Assembly (NCBI GenBank): GCA_003670925.1
Contig: QWQG01000112.1
Coordinates: 1 to 45,783 of the forward strand
Direction of reading: 5' to 3'
Length of the DNA stretch: 45,783 nt
DNA from: Planctomycetota bacterium
Lineage (GTDB): Bacteria > Planctomycetota > Planctomycetia > Planctomycetales > Planctomycetaceae
Shown here: piece after piece, positions 16,249-25,757 of the stretch
Layout: every line of letters starts with the position of its first letter
Position numbering within the stretch: the stretch's first letter is position 1
Program-made: the position numbers and the translations under genes
Notes under the pieces: model-generated
The model's database searches: none
What the model was told of the DNA's origin: nothing
The model's input: the letters and a program-made list of their open reading frames with translations, nothing else

Positions 16249-18823
16249 ATAAAAATCCATTCGAACTGAACAATGCATGACAAAAATGATTCAACGCAGC
16301 CGCCTGTGCTTCGGGCGTTTCGCTGGGCACCGTCAGAAACTCCACCCCGGCCTGCACTGCGATGTCTGTGGGCTTGCGACTAAATACCAAACTCCAAGCG
16401 AGCCTCACCTGGGCGGCCAAATCAGTCCCTGCTTTTTCGCGAACACGATTTGCTAGAAGCTCCGCCTGCTGAATCACGAACGGATTATTCATCATGAGAA
16501 GTGACTGTGGCGCGGCGGTTGATGCGGCACGCTTTTCGCAATTTGGTGTCATCCGCGGGAGGTCGAATGGTTCAAGAACACCCAACGGCATGGACCGTCG
16601 TACCTGAACATAGATGCTGCGACGAAACTCTGCGTCACCTAACGGTTCGACTTTCCCCGAAGGTCGCCCAGCCGAATCCCGCGTATCGATCGCAAGCACT
16701 ATTTGCCCCACGTCATCGGGACTCACAGGAACCGGCGGACCAAACGGTTTGTCGGCCAATTTGCCACTCACCGCGAGCACCGCATCGCGCAGCGTTTCCG
16801 CTTCCAAGCGCCGCACATTCATGCGTCCCAGCAGCCGGTTGTCACCATCGACCGCATCCAGTTCCGGACGATGGATTGACGACTGTCGATAGGCCGTCGA
16901 GGTCACGATCATGCGGTGCAGGCGTTTGAGCGTCCAGCCTTCGTCCATGAAGTCGCGGGCCAGCCAGTCCAGCAGTTCCGGATGCGACGGTCGGTCGCCC
17001 TTGATTCCAAAATCGCCCGGCGTCAAGACCAGCCCCTGACCGAAGTGATGCATCCAGAATCGATTCACGAGGACGCGCGCCACCAGCGGATGTTGTCCGT
17101 TCGTCAAATGTTGGGCGTACTTCAGGCGTCGGCCCGTGGTGGGAATTTCAGCTGCATCCCCCGGAATCGCCAGCCCCGTCGAATTCAGCACGGCCAGTTC
17201 GCCCGCGGCGATTTCCTCCTGAGGCTGTTGATGATCGCCCCGTGCAAACAGTTTGGTGACGGGAACCTGACCGGCGACTTCCGTCAGGCACATGACGTTA
17301 TCGTCGGCCGGTCGTTTTTTCTTTGTTTCCTCCGTGAGTTCGTCCCATTTCTTGTTAAAGCCCGTTAGACGATCTGGCAGATACAGATAAACTGATCCGC
17401 GATCCACGTTGAGAAACGGATACGCTTTAATCAGCAACTGCTGTTCCGGAGTCCGTTTATCGGCAGTCGTGTCCCGCGTCGTGCGTGCCAGAGGCTGCTG
17501 TGCGACAGGCAGCTTCTGAAGTTCTCGTTCGAAGGTATCATTGACGATGCCATCCAATTCCGTGTCGCGTTTCTTCGCGATGTCCGTCAGTTCGGCATCA
17601 ACCGTCGCTGCTGCGGTCCGCGTCTCTGATGACCACAGCGAGACCAGACGCGCGGCCGGCACACGCCAGTTTTGGACGTCGTACGCCGGTTCAAAGATTG
17701 CCCGCAGGCGGTAGTAATCGGCCTGACTGATCGGATCGTATCGATGGGCATGGCACTGCGCACAGCCGACGGTGAGGCCCAGCAGCGACGTCGAGGCGAC
17801 CTTGATGGCCTCTGCCATGACATCGTTACGCGCCACATTCTGATCAACACTCCCATCAGCAGTCCCATCCGGACACATCCGGAGGAAACCCGTGGCGATT
17901 AGCTGCTCAGCCTGCTCAGGGTTCAAATCCTGATAGGGCGGCGGCAAAAGTTCATCGCCCGCTAGCTGCTCAACTAGAAACTGATTCCACGGTTTGTCAG
18001 CGTTCAGAGATCGGATGACGTAGTCTCGATACTTCCAGGCCCACTTTCGCTCAGGATCGCTCGTCGTGTAGCCATCGCTGTCGGCATAGCCCGCCACGTC
18101 TAGCCAGTGCCGAGCCCAGCGTTCACCGTAAGTCGTTGAATTCAAAAGTTGATCAACGACTTTTGACCACGCTTCAGGAGACTCGTCGGCCTCAAATGCA
18201 TCAACGGCCTCAATGGAGGGCGGCAATCCGATCAGATCAAAGTAGATTCGACGCAGCAGCGTTTCCCGACCAGCTTCCGGGCTGAAACTCAAGCCCTGAC
18301 GTTCAAGTCCGGCTAACAGAAAAGCATCGATGCGAGTTCGTCCAAGTTCTGCATGTGTGACATCCGGTATGGCGGGCTTTAAAATGGGCAGAAACGCCCA
18401 ATGTTGACGCTCTTCATCCGTGAACGTATCACCGACGGCAAGCGCCTCTGGTTCGGTGCGGACCGTCATGGCACCAGCATCAATCCATTTGGCAACTTGC
18501 GCCAACTCCTGCGGAGAAACTTTCTTCTTGCCGGGCGGCATCTCGCCCGAAGCCATCCGCTGATACAGGAGACTTGCAGCGTGATCTCCCACAACAATCG
18601 CGGCTCCTGATTCGCCCCCCTTTAACAGAAACTGCACCAGCCGCGCATCCATGCCGCCGTGCAGCTCTTTCTCTTCGCCATGACACTGCCAGCAATGGGC
18701 TTTCAAAATTGGCCGGACATCGACTTCAAACCGAGGATGATCATCGAATGCACACGCAGTGGTACTAGGCAATGCCAGCAGCACAATTGAAAGTATTGTC
18801 CGAATTCGACCCATGTACGGCAC
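16238..18823 (-). CDS. Planctomycete cytochrome C / DUF1549 / DUF1553 protein
   Basis: 861 residues. A signal peptide (TILSIVLLALPSTTACA) is followed by an N-terminal planctomycete cytochrome C domain with HCWQCHGEE (heme motif about 44-48) and GEMPPGKKKVS. DUF1549 spans roughly 150-370 (YADSDGYTTSDPERKWAWKY and a second CxxCH, GCAQCHAHRYDPI, near 354), and DUF1553 roughly 560-830 (ARVLVNRFWMHHFGQGLV, PGDFGIKGDRPSHPELLDWL, PQSLLMMNN). It is a periplasmic protein. The DUF1501 gene overlaps its end by 11 bp, the standard partner arrangement. Electron transfer via the heme is inferred; the reaction is not known. Confidence 0.94.
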   Translation of the reverse strand: MPYMGRIRTILSIVLLALPSTTACAFDDHPRFEVDVRPILKAHCWQCHGEEKELHGGMDARLVQFLLKGGESGAAIVVGDHAASLLYQRMASGEMPPGKKKVSPQELAQVAKWIDAGAMTVRTEPEALAVGDTFTDEERQHWAFLPILKPAIPDVTHAELGRTRIDAFLLAGLERQGLSFSPEAGRETLLRRIYFDLIGLPPSIEAVDAFEADESPEAWSKVVDQLLNSTTYGERWARHWLDVAGYADSDGYTTSDPERKWAWKYRDYVIRSLNADKPWNQFLVEQLAGDELLPPPYQDLNPEQAEQLIATGFLRMCPDGTADGSVDQNVARNDVMAEAIKVASTSLLGLTVGCAQCHAHRYDPISQADYYRLRAIFEPAYDVQNWRVPAARLVSLWSSETRTAAATVDAELTDIAKKRDTELDGIVNDTFERELQKLPVAQQPLARTTRDTTADKRTPEQQLLIKAYPFLNVDRGSVYLYLPDRLTGFNKKWDELTEETKKKRPADDNVMCLTEVAGQVPVTKLFARGDHQQPQEEIAAGELAVLNSTGLAIPGDAAEIPTTGRRLKYAQHLTNGQHPLVARVLVNRFWMHHFGQGLVLTPGDFGIKGDRPSHPELLDWLARDFMDEGWTLKRLHRMIVTSTAYRQSSIHRPELDAVDGDNRLLGRMNVRRLEAETLRDAVLAVSGKLADKPFGPPVPVSPDDVGQIVLAIDTRDSAGRPSGKVEPLGDAEFRRSIYVQVRRSMPLGVLEPFDLPRMTPNCEKRAASTAAPQSLLMMNNPFVIQQAELLANRVREKAGTDLAAQVRLAWSLVFSRKPTDIAVQAGVEFLTVPSETPEAQAAALNHFCHALFSSNGFLYVD

Positions 18824-19173
18824 CGTTCAGCAGGTTGGAAGGCGGGATTAGCGAGCCAAGGTCAGAGGAGGGACAAGGAGTGTACGCGATGAATCTTCAT
18901 TCACAATTCATTTTTCTGCAGATCGCCGGCAAGGACCGTAAAATCGGCATCACGGTTATGGCATCAGCAGAAATTTTTCAACGTTCTTTTCGGGGACAAG
19001 CGCTTTCCAGTTAGAGCCTGGTAAAATGGCGGCACACGTCTAGGATTGATTTATCCTGCGTGAAACATGCACGACGCCATCAGACTCCCGAGCGATCACG
19101 AAACAGACCTGTTGATTGCAGGATTCTGCCGCATGTTGCTTCCGCTTTACCAGACTTCACAGGGTTCGAACCG
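18824..19173. promoter_or_regulatory. Divergent intergenic region, no gene seen
   Basis: About 350 bp between the starts of the DUF1549/DUF1553 gene and the DUF3050 gene. No supported frame, hairpin or repeat was found; it should contain both promoters. Confidence 0.45.
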
Positions 19174-19992
19174 ATGACTTCTTCTTCTCCTGCCGCTGCC
19201 GCTTGCATCCAAGTGACCAACAGGCCTGCTGCGGACATAATTCTTGCCGAGACAGAAGACCTGCGTTCTGCGCTATTACAACATCCCGTCTACGCGCGAA
19301 TTTGTGATGTGCCGGCGCTTCAGATTTTCATGCAACATCACGTCTTTGCAGTCCTTGATTTTATGTGGCTGCTGAAACGTTTGCAGAAAGAACTGACCTG
19401 CATCCAAAATCCTTGGCTGCCGTCGCAGAACTCCGATCTGACTCGATTTGTGAACGAGATTGTTTTAGGTGAGGAGTCGGACGAGGATGGCGGCGGGAGA
19501 TTTTGCAGTCACTTTGCGCTGTATCTGAATTCGATGAAAGATGTACACGCTAATCCTGATGCATTGCACCAATTCACGCAGAGCCTGCGAAGCGGTGTTA
19601 GCGTGCCTGACGCCCTCGCTATGGCGAACACACCGATCAGTGTTAAGAACTTTGTAGGATTCACGCATCATGTGGCATCCAGCTGCTCGGCGGCAGAGGT
19701 CGCCTGTGTCTTCTGCTTTGGACGAGAAGATATCATTCCGGACATGTTTCAGCGACTGTTGAGTTCTTTCGAAGATGCTCACCTGCAGGTTCCGGCTCTC
19801 AGTTACTACATCCGGCGACATATTGAATTGGATGGCGACCATCACGGACCGCTCGCCCGCAGTATGGTGAATCTGCTCTGTCACGATTCAGCCACAACGG
19901 GGCAATGCATCCAGACAACAAGGACGGCCATTCAACGACGTATTCAATTGTGGGACGGAGTCCTCGCCGAAATCAATGCGAGCCATCGCTGA
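19174..19992 (+). CDS. DUF3050 protein (heme-oxygenase-like fold)
   Basis: 272 residues from ATG 19174; the frame is open from 19060, but the added 38 residues look non-coding. Recognisable DUF3050 stretches are FMQHHVFAVLDFMWLLKRLQ, RFVNEIVLGEESDEDG, SHFALYLNSM, FVGFTHHV, FGREDIIPDMF and YYIRRHIELDGDHHGP. The spaced His and Glu residues (near 55, 95-101, 113, 216-224) would suit a metal-binding helical bundle as in heme-oxygenase-like oxidases, but no reaction is established for the family. No signal peptide is seen. It ends 18 bp before the oppositely oriented DUF1501 gene. Confidence 0.8.
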   Translation: MTSSSPAAAACIQVTNRPAADIILAETEDLRSALLQHPVYARICDVPALQIFMQHHVFAVLDFMWLLKRLQKELTCIQNPWLPSQNSDLTRFVNEIVLGEESDEDGGGRFCSHFALYLNSMKDVHANPDALHQFTQSLRSGVSVPDALAMANTPISVKNFVGFTHHVASSCSAAEVACVFCFGREDIIPDMFQRLLSSFEDAHLQVPALSYYIRRHIELDGDHHGPLARSMVNLLCHDSATTGQCIQTTRTAIQRRIQLWDGVLAEINASHR

Positions 19993-20010
19993 AAGAATAT
20001 CGGCAGGCTT

Positions 20011-21405
20011 TTACACCAATTCCGGCATGACCTTGCCGCCCTCCTCAACCAGATACTGTGGGCGACCGTTATTATCGGCGATTGTCGCACTGTCGACATT
20101 GATCCCCAGATGATGAAACAAGGTGGCATAGACTTCACCAAAGGTGACAGGTCTAGCAATTGCCTCGCCAGCGATCCGGTCCGTCGCGCCAATCACTTGA
20201 CCATGCCGCATTCCTCCGCCTGCCATTAAGGCGCAATTGACCTGCGGCCAGTGGTCTCGGCCTACGATGTTGCTGATCTTCGGAGTTCTACCAAACTCAC
20301 CCCAGATGACCACGGCACAGTCGTCAGCTAGTCCGCGTTGATCCAGATCTTCGATCAAGGCACTCACGCATTGGTCAAACACCGGAAAATCTTCCTGCTC
20401 TCGCACAAAGATGGAGTTGTTAGGGCGGCCTTCGGCATTGACGCCGCCGTGCCAGTCCCATTTGCTGTAGTTGAGCGTGACGACGCGGACTCCCGCTTCG
20501 ATCAAGCGGCGCGCTACAAGCAAGCTCTGAGGCACACGCGGTGCGCCATTACCATCCATGAAAATTGTCGGATCGCCTTTGCCATAGCGGGCGACGACCT
20601 TTGGGTCTTCCTTCGAAAGATCAAGTGCTTCCGCCAGCCTAGACGACGTCAGAAGTCCCATCGCCTGCTCAGTAAACGTGTCCATCCCCGTCATGGTCAT
20701 CGTGGCATCAATATCGCGTCTCAGCTGATCGACACTTCGCAGCAATGACTTGCGATCAGCAAGGCGGTCCAGCGAAACACCGTTGAGAATCATATCCTCT
20801 TTGGTCGGACCCAGTGGGCGAAACGGAGCCTGAGCGGTGCCAAGGAAACCCGGCCCGGGTTCATTATATGGACCGTGCGTGCATGGATAGCACAGACTCA
20901 CAAAGGGCGGCGCAGTTGGGATCGATGATCCGGCAACGCGGGAGACCATCGAACCAAACTGAGGCCATCCGCCACTTGGTTTCGGCGTTTTTGGGTTACG
21001 GCCATTAAACACCTGAACGGCGTCGTGATCGGCCTGATTGCCAACAAGCGAGCGAATGATGGTGAACTTGTCAGCCATGCCTGCGAGCAGCGGAAATGCT
21101 TCGCAGATTTCCATACCGGGTACAGTCGTGGCAATCGGACGCCATGGACCGGCGATTTCCCGAGGAGCTTCAGGCTTTAGGTCAAACATGTCTTGATGAG
21201 GTGGCCCCCCCACCAGATAGATCATGATGACAGACTTTGGTGAAGCCTTTCTGCCGGCCGCTTCTTCTGCCTTAAGAATCGACGGCAGCGTCCAGCCTCC
21301 CGCTGTCCCGATTGCGGCAAGCGTGCCAATGTTCAACAGACTGCGTCGGGAAAAACCGTCACAGAACTGCCCATTTCGATCTTGCTGTCCGCTAAGCTTC
21401 AACAT
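20011..21405 (-). CDS. DUF1501 protein, without a DUF1549/DUF1553 partner
   Basis: 464 residues. A Tat signal (FSRRSLLNIGTLAAIGTAGG) precedes the DUF1501 domain: MIYLVGGPPHQDMFDLKPE, FTIIRSLVGNQADHDAVQVF, DWHGGVNAEG, VVIWGEFGRTPKI, GRDHWPQVNCALMAGGG. Compared with the coupled copy at 14800 it has the more canonical motifs (GEFGRTPK). It is the last gene of a long minus-strand run and follows the lipoprotein metallopeptidase by 267 bp. A lone copy suggests its partner lies elsewhere in the genome. Confidence 0.94.
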   Translation of the reverse strand: MLKLSGQQDRNGQFCDGFSRRSLLNIGTLAAIGTAGGWTLPSILKAEEAAGRKASPKSVIMIYLVGGPPHQDMFDLKPEAPREIAGPWRPIATTVPGMEICEAFPLLAGMADKFTIIRSLVGNQADHDAVQVFNGRNPKTPKPSGGWPQFGSMVSRVAGSSIPTAPPFVSLCYPCTHGPYNEPGPGFLGTAQAPFRPLGPTKEDMILNGVSLDRLADRKSLLRSVDQLRRDIDATMTMTGMDTFTEQAMGLLTSSRLAEALDLSKEDPKVVARYGKGDPTIFMDGNGAPRVPQSLLVARRLIEAGVRVVTLNYSKWDWHGGVNAEGRPNNSIFVREQEDFPVFDQCVSALIEDLDQRGLADDCAVVIWGEFGRTPKISNIVGRDHWPQVNCALMAGGGMRHGQVIGATDRIAGEAIARPVTFGEVYATLFHHLGINVDSATIADNNGRPQYLVEEGGKVMPELV

Positions 21406-21672
21406 CCGGTTTTACTCTCTGAGAGACCTCACGGTGGACCTGATTACGCAGACACCACACCTGTCAACTTCGCCAGCATCAAGTAGTAACACTGATGGCC
21501 CTGTGAATCTAGTTCAAAGCATGCAAAAACACCCTGGCTCACGCTGATTCATCGTCTGCAGCGTGGCAAGTTCGATAGGATCAAGTCGCAGGTTGACTCT
21601 TCTCTGCGGAACGGCATGAATCTTATGCTGCGCAATCCATTTGCGGTCACCCGCTACCTAGGCCGGCTGTTG

Positions 21673-23289
21673 TTAAGGGGTTCCGTTTGAGATCCCGACA
21701 GTGACCGTCCCGTGGTTTTTTTCGCGTTTTGACCAGTAGTCGTTGGTCTGAAGCCACAGCGTGCCGTCGATGGGTGACCGCAGTTTCTTTTGGGTTCCAA
21801 TGGGAATGTGACTTGTGGTTTGCGTACCATCGGCGGAGACGATGGCCCCGATAACTTCTCCCAGTGGTCGGCCATCGACGTAGTCAATTGTGATTCCGTC
21901 CGGCTCCGCGATCCAGGGCTTTGTCGTTTCTTCAACCACATAGCGGCCCTTGCACTCGATGAGGATTTCCTGTCCTGCGGTTAACGAGATCCCCGTTGAA
22001 GCCCAATGCTGACCGGCGTCTAGCACTAATTCCGTCGGCAACGCGATGTCACCATTCCTCGCATGCGGCCTCAATCCGGTGAGGGCTGGAAATCGCACAG
22101 CAGCGACATCCGCTTCGTGCAGCCCGTCAAGGTACAGCGGCCAGACCTGATCCAGTTGCTTCCATACCAGTTCCGGAATCTCGCCAATCGCATCTTCATA
22201 CTGCTGCCGCGAACGACAGGCGGCAACGGCGGCGAAGTCAGGTTGCAGTTCCGGATGATGATTGATGAGCCACACCAAGGCCCACACATTGGCATATTGT
22301 GAATCGTCCTGAAACTTGGAGGCAGGCGGATGCAGGACGGTCTGGAGGGGCACGATGTCAGCCAGCTCACCCGTTACTGAGGGCTCCTGATTGAAGTGTC
22401 GGCGAATTTCCGCAATCCGATGCCAGCCCTCGAATCCCTCAACGGACGACGGAAGGATTCCGAATTCGCTCTTCGCGATGTCCGGATGAAGTCGATGAGT
22501 CGCGTAATACTCGGCAATGCCTTCGGTGTACCACAATGGCGGAATGTCGAGCATCCCAAATTCGCACATTAAAAAGCAGTGGACAAATTCATGCAGCAGC
22601 AAATGCCGACGGTAGTAGTCTGCCGTCTGGTTGTTCATCCAGAACCGATAACCCAGATGCCGACCATGCCGAATCGGATATTCTTCCGAAGGTAGGACAC
22701 CGGCGCGTTCAAAACGATCTCGCGCATCTATCAGGAATCCGGTGACCTGAAATTTCGTGCCGGCTATGTCGGGAGCCAGTTTTCCCAGACGCTGCTCCAG
22801 CGTTGCAAACAATGCGTCGGCCAGTGGCGGCAGATCAACCACGGATTCCAGCGGAAGGTCGGTGACCAGAATCAAGTGTTCCGATTCTACGACCCGCACT
22901 CCTTCTGCCATGAGCTCGTCGCGGTTCAACGCTGGTCGATCATCGGGCAAACGAAATCGCTGCGGAGGTACCAATGCGGCGGCAGGAGGATTCCCGGAGG
23001 CATTCGAACCCGCGCGACTGGCCAGCATGTTTTGCTCGACCGTTGGCGGTGATTGTGACGTTGCGGCAGGCGCTCCTGTGACGGTTGACGTCTCTTCGGA
23101 TGCCGCTGGCCGCTCCGCTTCGCGTTTCGTTTCAGCCGCCGCAGTGTCAGAAACTTCGGAAGAATCAGACGCAGCGTGGCGTGGTAGGGAAGTGCCACCG
23201 CAGCCGGCCAACACCGCGAGCAGCGACACAGAAAAGCCAATAGCCGTCATGCGACGGAAGGGGATGCCGGATCGCTCATGCATGGTCAA
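21673..23289 (-). CDS. Lipoprotein: HExxH metallopeptidase with C-terminal LecA-like domain
   Basis: 538 residues. The N-terminus has RR, a hydrophobic run and a lipobox VLAGC (Cys30), then a low-complexity Ser/Ala/Glu linker to about 110. Residues ~130-390 form a DUF1570-like gluzincin domain with LLHEFVHCFL (HEFVH, 233-237) and WYTEGIAEYYATH (zinc ligand Glu256 or 260). Residues ~424-534 resemble the PA-I galactose lectin (LecA) fold: WASTGISLTAGQEILIECKG, DGRPLGEVIGAIVS and DGTLWLQTNDYWS. The start at ATG 23289 keeps the positive n-region; 23283 is equally possible. The likely role is a surface peptidase targeted to glycans or glycoproteins. The domain pairing is inferred from motifs. Confidence 0.82.
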   Translation of the reverse strand: MTMHERSGIPFRRMTAIGFSVSLLAVLAGCGGTSLPRHAASDSSEVSDTAAAETKREAERPAASEETSTVTGAPAATSQSPPTVEQNMLASRAGSNASGNPPAAALVPPQRFRLPDDRPALNRDELMAEGVRVVESEHLILVTDLPLESVVDLPPLADALFATLEQRLGKLAPDIAGTKFQVTGFLIDARDRFERAGVLPSEEYPIRHGRHLGYRFWMNNQTADYYRRHLLLHEFVHCFLMCEFGMLDIPPLWYTEGIAEYYATHRLHPDIAKSEFGILPSSVEGFEGWHRIAEIRRHFNQEPSVTGELADIVPLQTVLHPPASKFQDDSQYANVWALVWLINHHPELQPDFAAVAACRSRQQYEDAIGEIPELVWKQLDQVWPLYLDGLHEADVAAVRFPALTGLRPHARNGDIALPTELVLDAGQHWASTGISLTAGQEILIECKGRYVVEETTKPWIAEPDGITIDYVDGRPLGEVIGAIVSADGTQTTSHIPIGTQKKLRSPIDGTLWLQTNDYWSKREKNHGTVTVGISNGTP

Positions 23290-23416
23290 CGCTTCACTGT
23301 CGGTTTCGACAAGGAGACAACTGGTCCTCTCGTCGCGGCGTTATTTTCGAGGTGGATCGACAGGCATACGTGTCGGCCGCGCGACTTTGCCTACGTAGTG
23401 CTGTCGCTTCGTCAAA

Positions 23417-24841
23417 CTATTCTGGTAGCGGCCTACCCTTGGTTTCTGGCGCGAACGGCAGGGCGATCAGACCAATCAGAAAGACCGAACACATGGCCAC
23501 CCCTGCGTATCTCATCCCCATGCCGGCCTCATAGCCGTTGGCCTCTGTAAAGACTTTGCTGGTCAGCAACCCGAGCGCAAAAGGCCCTGCCGCAGCGACA
23601 TACCGACCGACGTTGTAACAAAAACTGATCCCGGTGGAACGCAGACGCGTCGGGAACAGTTCCGGGAAATAGATCGCATAACCACCGAACAGTGCAAGCT
23701 GACAGAAACCCATCAGCGGTATCATCCAGAAGATTTCGTGGAACTGGTCAAGGTTCCAGAACACCAGAGCCGTGCTCAGCATGGCAGCCACAAAGGACAC
23801 CGCAAACGCGGGTTTTCGCCCAAAGATACTGGTCAGATGGCTATAGGCATAGATTCCGAGGAAGCCGCCGATGTTCTGCATCACAGAAGTGATACCAACC
23901 CATGTGGCAACTTTGCCGCTGACGACGTTTTCCGCGAGACCCTGAGCCTCGAAGTGTTTTCGGAACACGGGAGACAGCAAGTCGAAACTGAAGAAACCGA
24001 TCCCCCATAAACCAATAATCCCGGACGAAGCCATGATCAGTCCAACGATGGCATTCTTTCTCAGGACCGGGTTACTGAAGAGTTCACTGAATGAGCCCAG
24101 TTGTTTGCCCAGTCCGGCATCTGCCTGAGCTTTCCACGTTTCGGGCTCCTTCAGATTTCTCCGGATGAAGATTGTCAGAAAAGCTGGCAGCGTTCCAATA
24201 ATGAACAGGATTCGCCATGCTTTGATCGGAGTATCGGCCACAACAAGGTTTTCCAGACCTCCAGCGCTTTCAACCTGACCCAATGCGATGTTCATCAATG
24301 CGGCCGACACATTACCGACAGCCGACAAGGCCTGCAGCAGTCCGAGGGCAAACGGTCGAGCCCTCGACGGCATCACTTCAGCTACCAAGGAAACACCGAC
24401 GGCAAACTCTCCGCCGACCCCAAGCCCCGTCAGAAATCGATAAAAAGCAAAGTCCCAAAATCCGACGGAGAACGCGCTCAGGCCAGTGCAGACGGAATAG
24501 ATCAGAATGGTCCAGAGCATGACTTTGGCTCGCCCTATGCGATCGCCAAGAACGCCGAAAATTAGTCCGCCCGTGGCCCAGCCAATCATGAATACAGAAG
24601 TGGCCAACGCCCCGTAAAAGGTGACCATATCTTTTTCCGGCGCCTGTCCCACCGCATGCGGCAACAGTTCCTTCATGGCCGGCACGCGCGCCAGATTGAA
24701 CAACTGCTGATCCATCGTGTCAAACAGCCATCCGAGAGCTGCGATCAACAACACAAACCAGTGATACCGGTTCAATTCTTTATACCAAGGGCCGCTGGCC
24801 GAAGAAGATTGTTCGTCAGATGAAGAAAAATCAGCGTGCAA
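23417..24841 (-). CDS. MFS transporter, metabolite:H+ symporter type
   Basis: 474 residues with about twelve hydrophobic segments. After an N-terminal polar tail the first helix reads HWFVLLIAALGWLFDTMDQQ, whose Asp in helix 1 is typical of sugar- and aromatic-acid-type symporters. GVLGDRIGRAKVM is the MFS loop 2-3 signature, RFLTGLGVGGEFAVGVSLVAEVMP the helix 4-5 signature. The substrate is unknown; related planctomycete proteins are annotated as sugar or organic acid carriers. It lies 127 bp upstream of the lipoprotein gene and 281 bp downstream of a thioesterase, with an inverted repeat in the latter gap. Confidence 0.92.
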   Translation of the reverse strand: MHADFSSSDEQSSSASGPWYKELNRYHWFVLLIAALGWLFDTMDQQLFNLARVPAMKELLPHAVGQAPEKDMVTFYGALATSVFMIGWATGGLIFGVLGDRIGRAKVMLWTILIYSVCTGLSAFSVGFWDFAFYRFLTGLGVGGEFAVGVSLVAEVMPSRARPFALGLLQALSAVGNVSAALMNIALGQVESAGGLENLVVADTPIKAWRILFIIGTLPAFLTIFIRRNLKEPETWKAQADAGLGKQLGSFSELFSNPVLRKNAIVGLIMASSGIIGLWGIGFFSFDLLSPVFRKHFEAQGLAENVVSGKVATWVGITSVMQNIGGFLGIYAYSHLTSIFGRKPAFAVSFVAAMLSTALVFWNLDQFHEIFWMIPLMGFCQLALFGGYAIYFPELFPTRLRSTGISFCYNVGRYVAAAGPFALGLLTSKVFTEANGYEAGMGMRYAGVAMCSVFLIGLIALPFAPETKGRPLPE

Positions 24842-24956
24842 GGAGATCTCCTGCGGATTGAGTCATGAGTGATGATCTGTGTAAATGCCCGGAAGCCTGC
24901 CTGAGAAAGAATCGTCGTGCCTCGAAGCGAAACTCCGCGCGGCCAGCAATAAGTCC

Positions 24957-25026
24957 GGCGAGCGGAGTGGCGTGAGCCCTCCGGTACCTCGTTTTTGTAC
25001 CGGCAAGCTGACGCCTGCCGCTCGCC
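24957..25026. repeat. Inverted repeat, GGCGAGCGG family (best copy)
   Basis: Left arm 24957-24987 begins GGCGAGCGGAGTGGCGTGAG and ends CCGGTAC; right arm 24997-25026 begins GTACCGGCAAGCTGACGCCT and ends CCGCTCGCC. The arms pair except at about seven positions, around a 9-nt T-rich loop. It sits between the thioesterase end (25123) and the MFS start (24841). Related copies at 6439-6516 and 5624-5645. Confidence 0.85.
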
Positions 25027-25122
25027 AATTCTCACAATCATGACCGCGTCGGGTATATTGCGTGAATCTGTCGCACTTTGTCAAAACCAGTGCCCTGGTT
25101 CAACCATCCGCTCCCGCCAAAT

Positions 25123-25584
25123 TCAGGGATCGGGTAATTTGGCGCGAATCGGTCCGCACTCTCGCGAATTCGCATCCGGCACAAGTTCGAACGCTTGCAG
25201 CACTTCTGCCGGGACGCGACACGGTTGCAGAGTCGCAAACTTCACAAAAGCCCAGTTTGTGGAGGCAGTCGCCAGTTGTTTTCCGTCGGCCATGCGCAGC
25301 AGTTCATAGCGACGCATTGACGTGACTCGTTTCATGTCGGCCACCCATGTCCGCACCACGATTTCATCACCGGAAAACGCTGGCACTAGGTACTCAATGA
25401 AATGCGATCGTACGACCCAGCCCTGTCCAAGCTCATGATATGCTTTCGACGGCCAGCCTTGAGCTGTCGAATGGGCGACAGCCGCTTGCTGCATCCAGCG
25501 CAGATATTCAATATTGTTGACATGCCCGACGCCATCGATCTCGTCCGCTGTCACCTGATGTCGATATTCAAAAATTGCTGGCAT
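25123..25584 (-). CDS. Acyl-CoA thioesterase, 4HBT hot-dog fold
   Basis: 153 residues, the usual length for the family. The N-terminus YRHQVTADEIDGVGHVNNIE carries the D-x-x-GHVNN active-site motif (Asp17, His21), followed by YLRWMQQAAVAHS and, in the second half, FIEYLVPAFSGDEIVVRTWV and TASTNWAFVKFAT. It should hydrolyse acyl-CoA or acyl-ACP in the cytoplasm; chain length is not readable. It sits in the minus-strand run with a second, divergent thioesterase (27363-27848). A 24-bp-arm hairpin (25630-25695) lies just upstream of its start. Confidence 0.9.
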   Translation of the reverse strand: MPAIFEYRHQVTADEIDGVGHVNNIEYLRWMQQAAVAHSTAQGWPSKAYHELGQGWVVRSHFIEYLVPAFSGDEIVVRTWVADMKRVTSMRRYELLRMADGKQLATASTNWAFVKFATLQPCRVPAEVLQAFELVPDANSRECGPIRAKLPDP

Positions 25585-25629
25585 GTTTGTTCCGCCGTTT
25601 CCTGTTCACGCGGGGACTATGGTTTTAAT

Positions 25630-25695
25630 CGTTTAACGGCAAGCCGCAGGCGTCGCTGCCAAGTTTCGCCTACGCCTGCGGCTCGCCGTTAAACG
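25630..25695. repeat. Hairpin with 24-bp arms upstream of the thioesterase
   Basis: Left arm CGTTTAACGGCAAGCCGCAG continuing GCGT (25630-25653), right arm 25672-25695; they pair with one mismatch. The loop is 18 nt. There is no T-run, so it is a REP-like intergenic palindrome rather than a terminator. It lies between the amidohydrolase end and the thioesterase start and may separate or stabilise the two transcripts. Confidence 0.85.
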
Positions 25696-25757
25696 AAAAT
25701 GCCGACATTGAAGACTAAAACGACAGTTCACGAAGCTGCCGGGTTGTGTGATTTCCA

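Noticed and set aside
22757-23398. 213-codon frame antisense to the metallopeptidase lipoprotein
   Set aside because: Ser/Arg/Thr-rich shadow of a real gene in GC-rich DNA, with no family resemblance.
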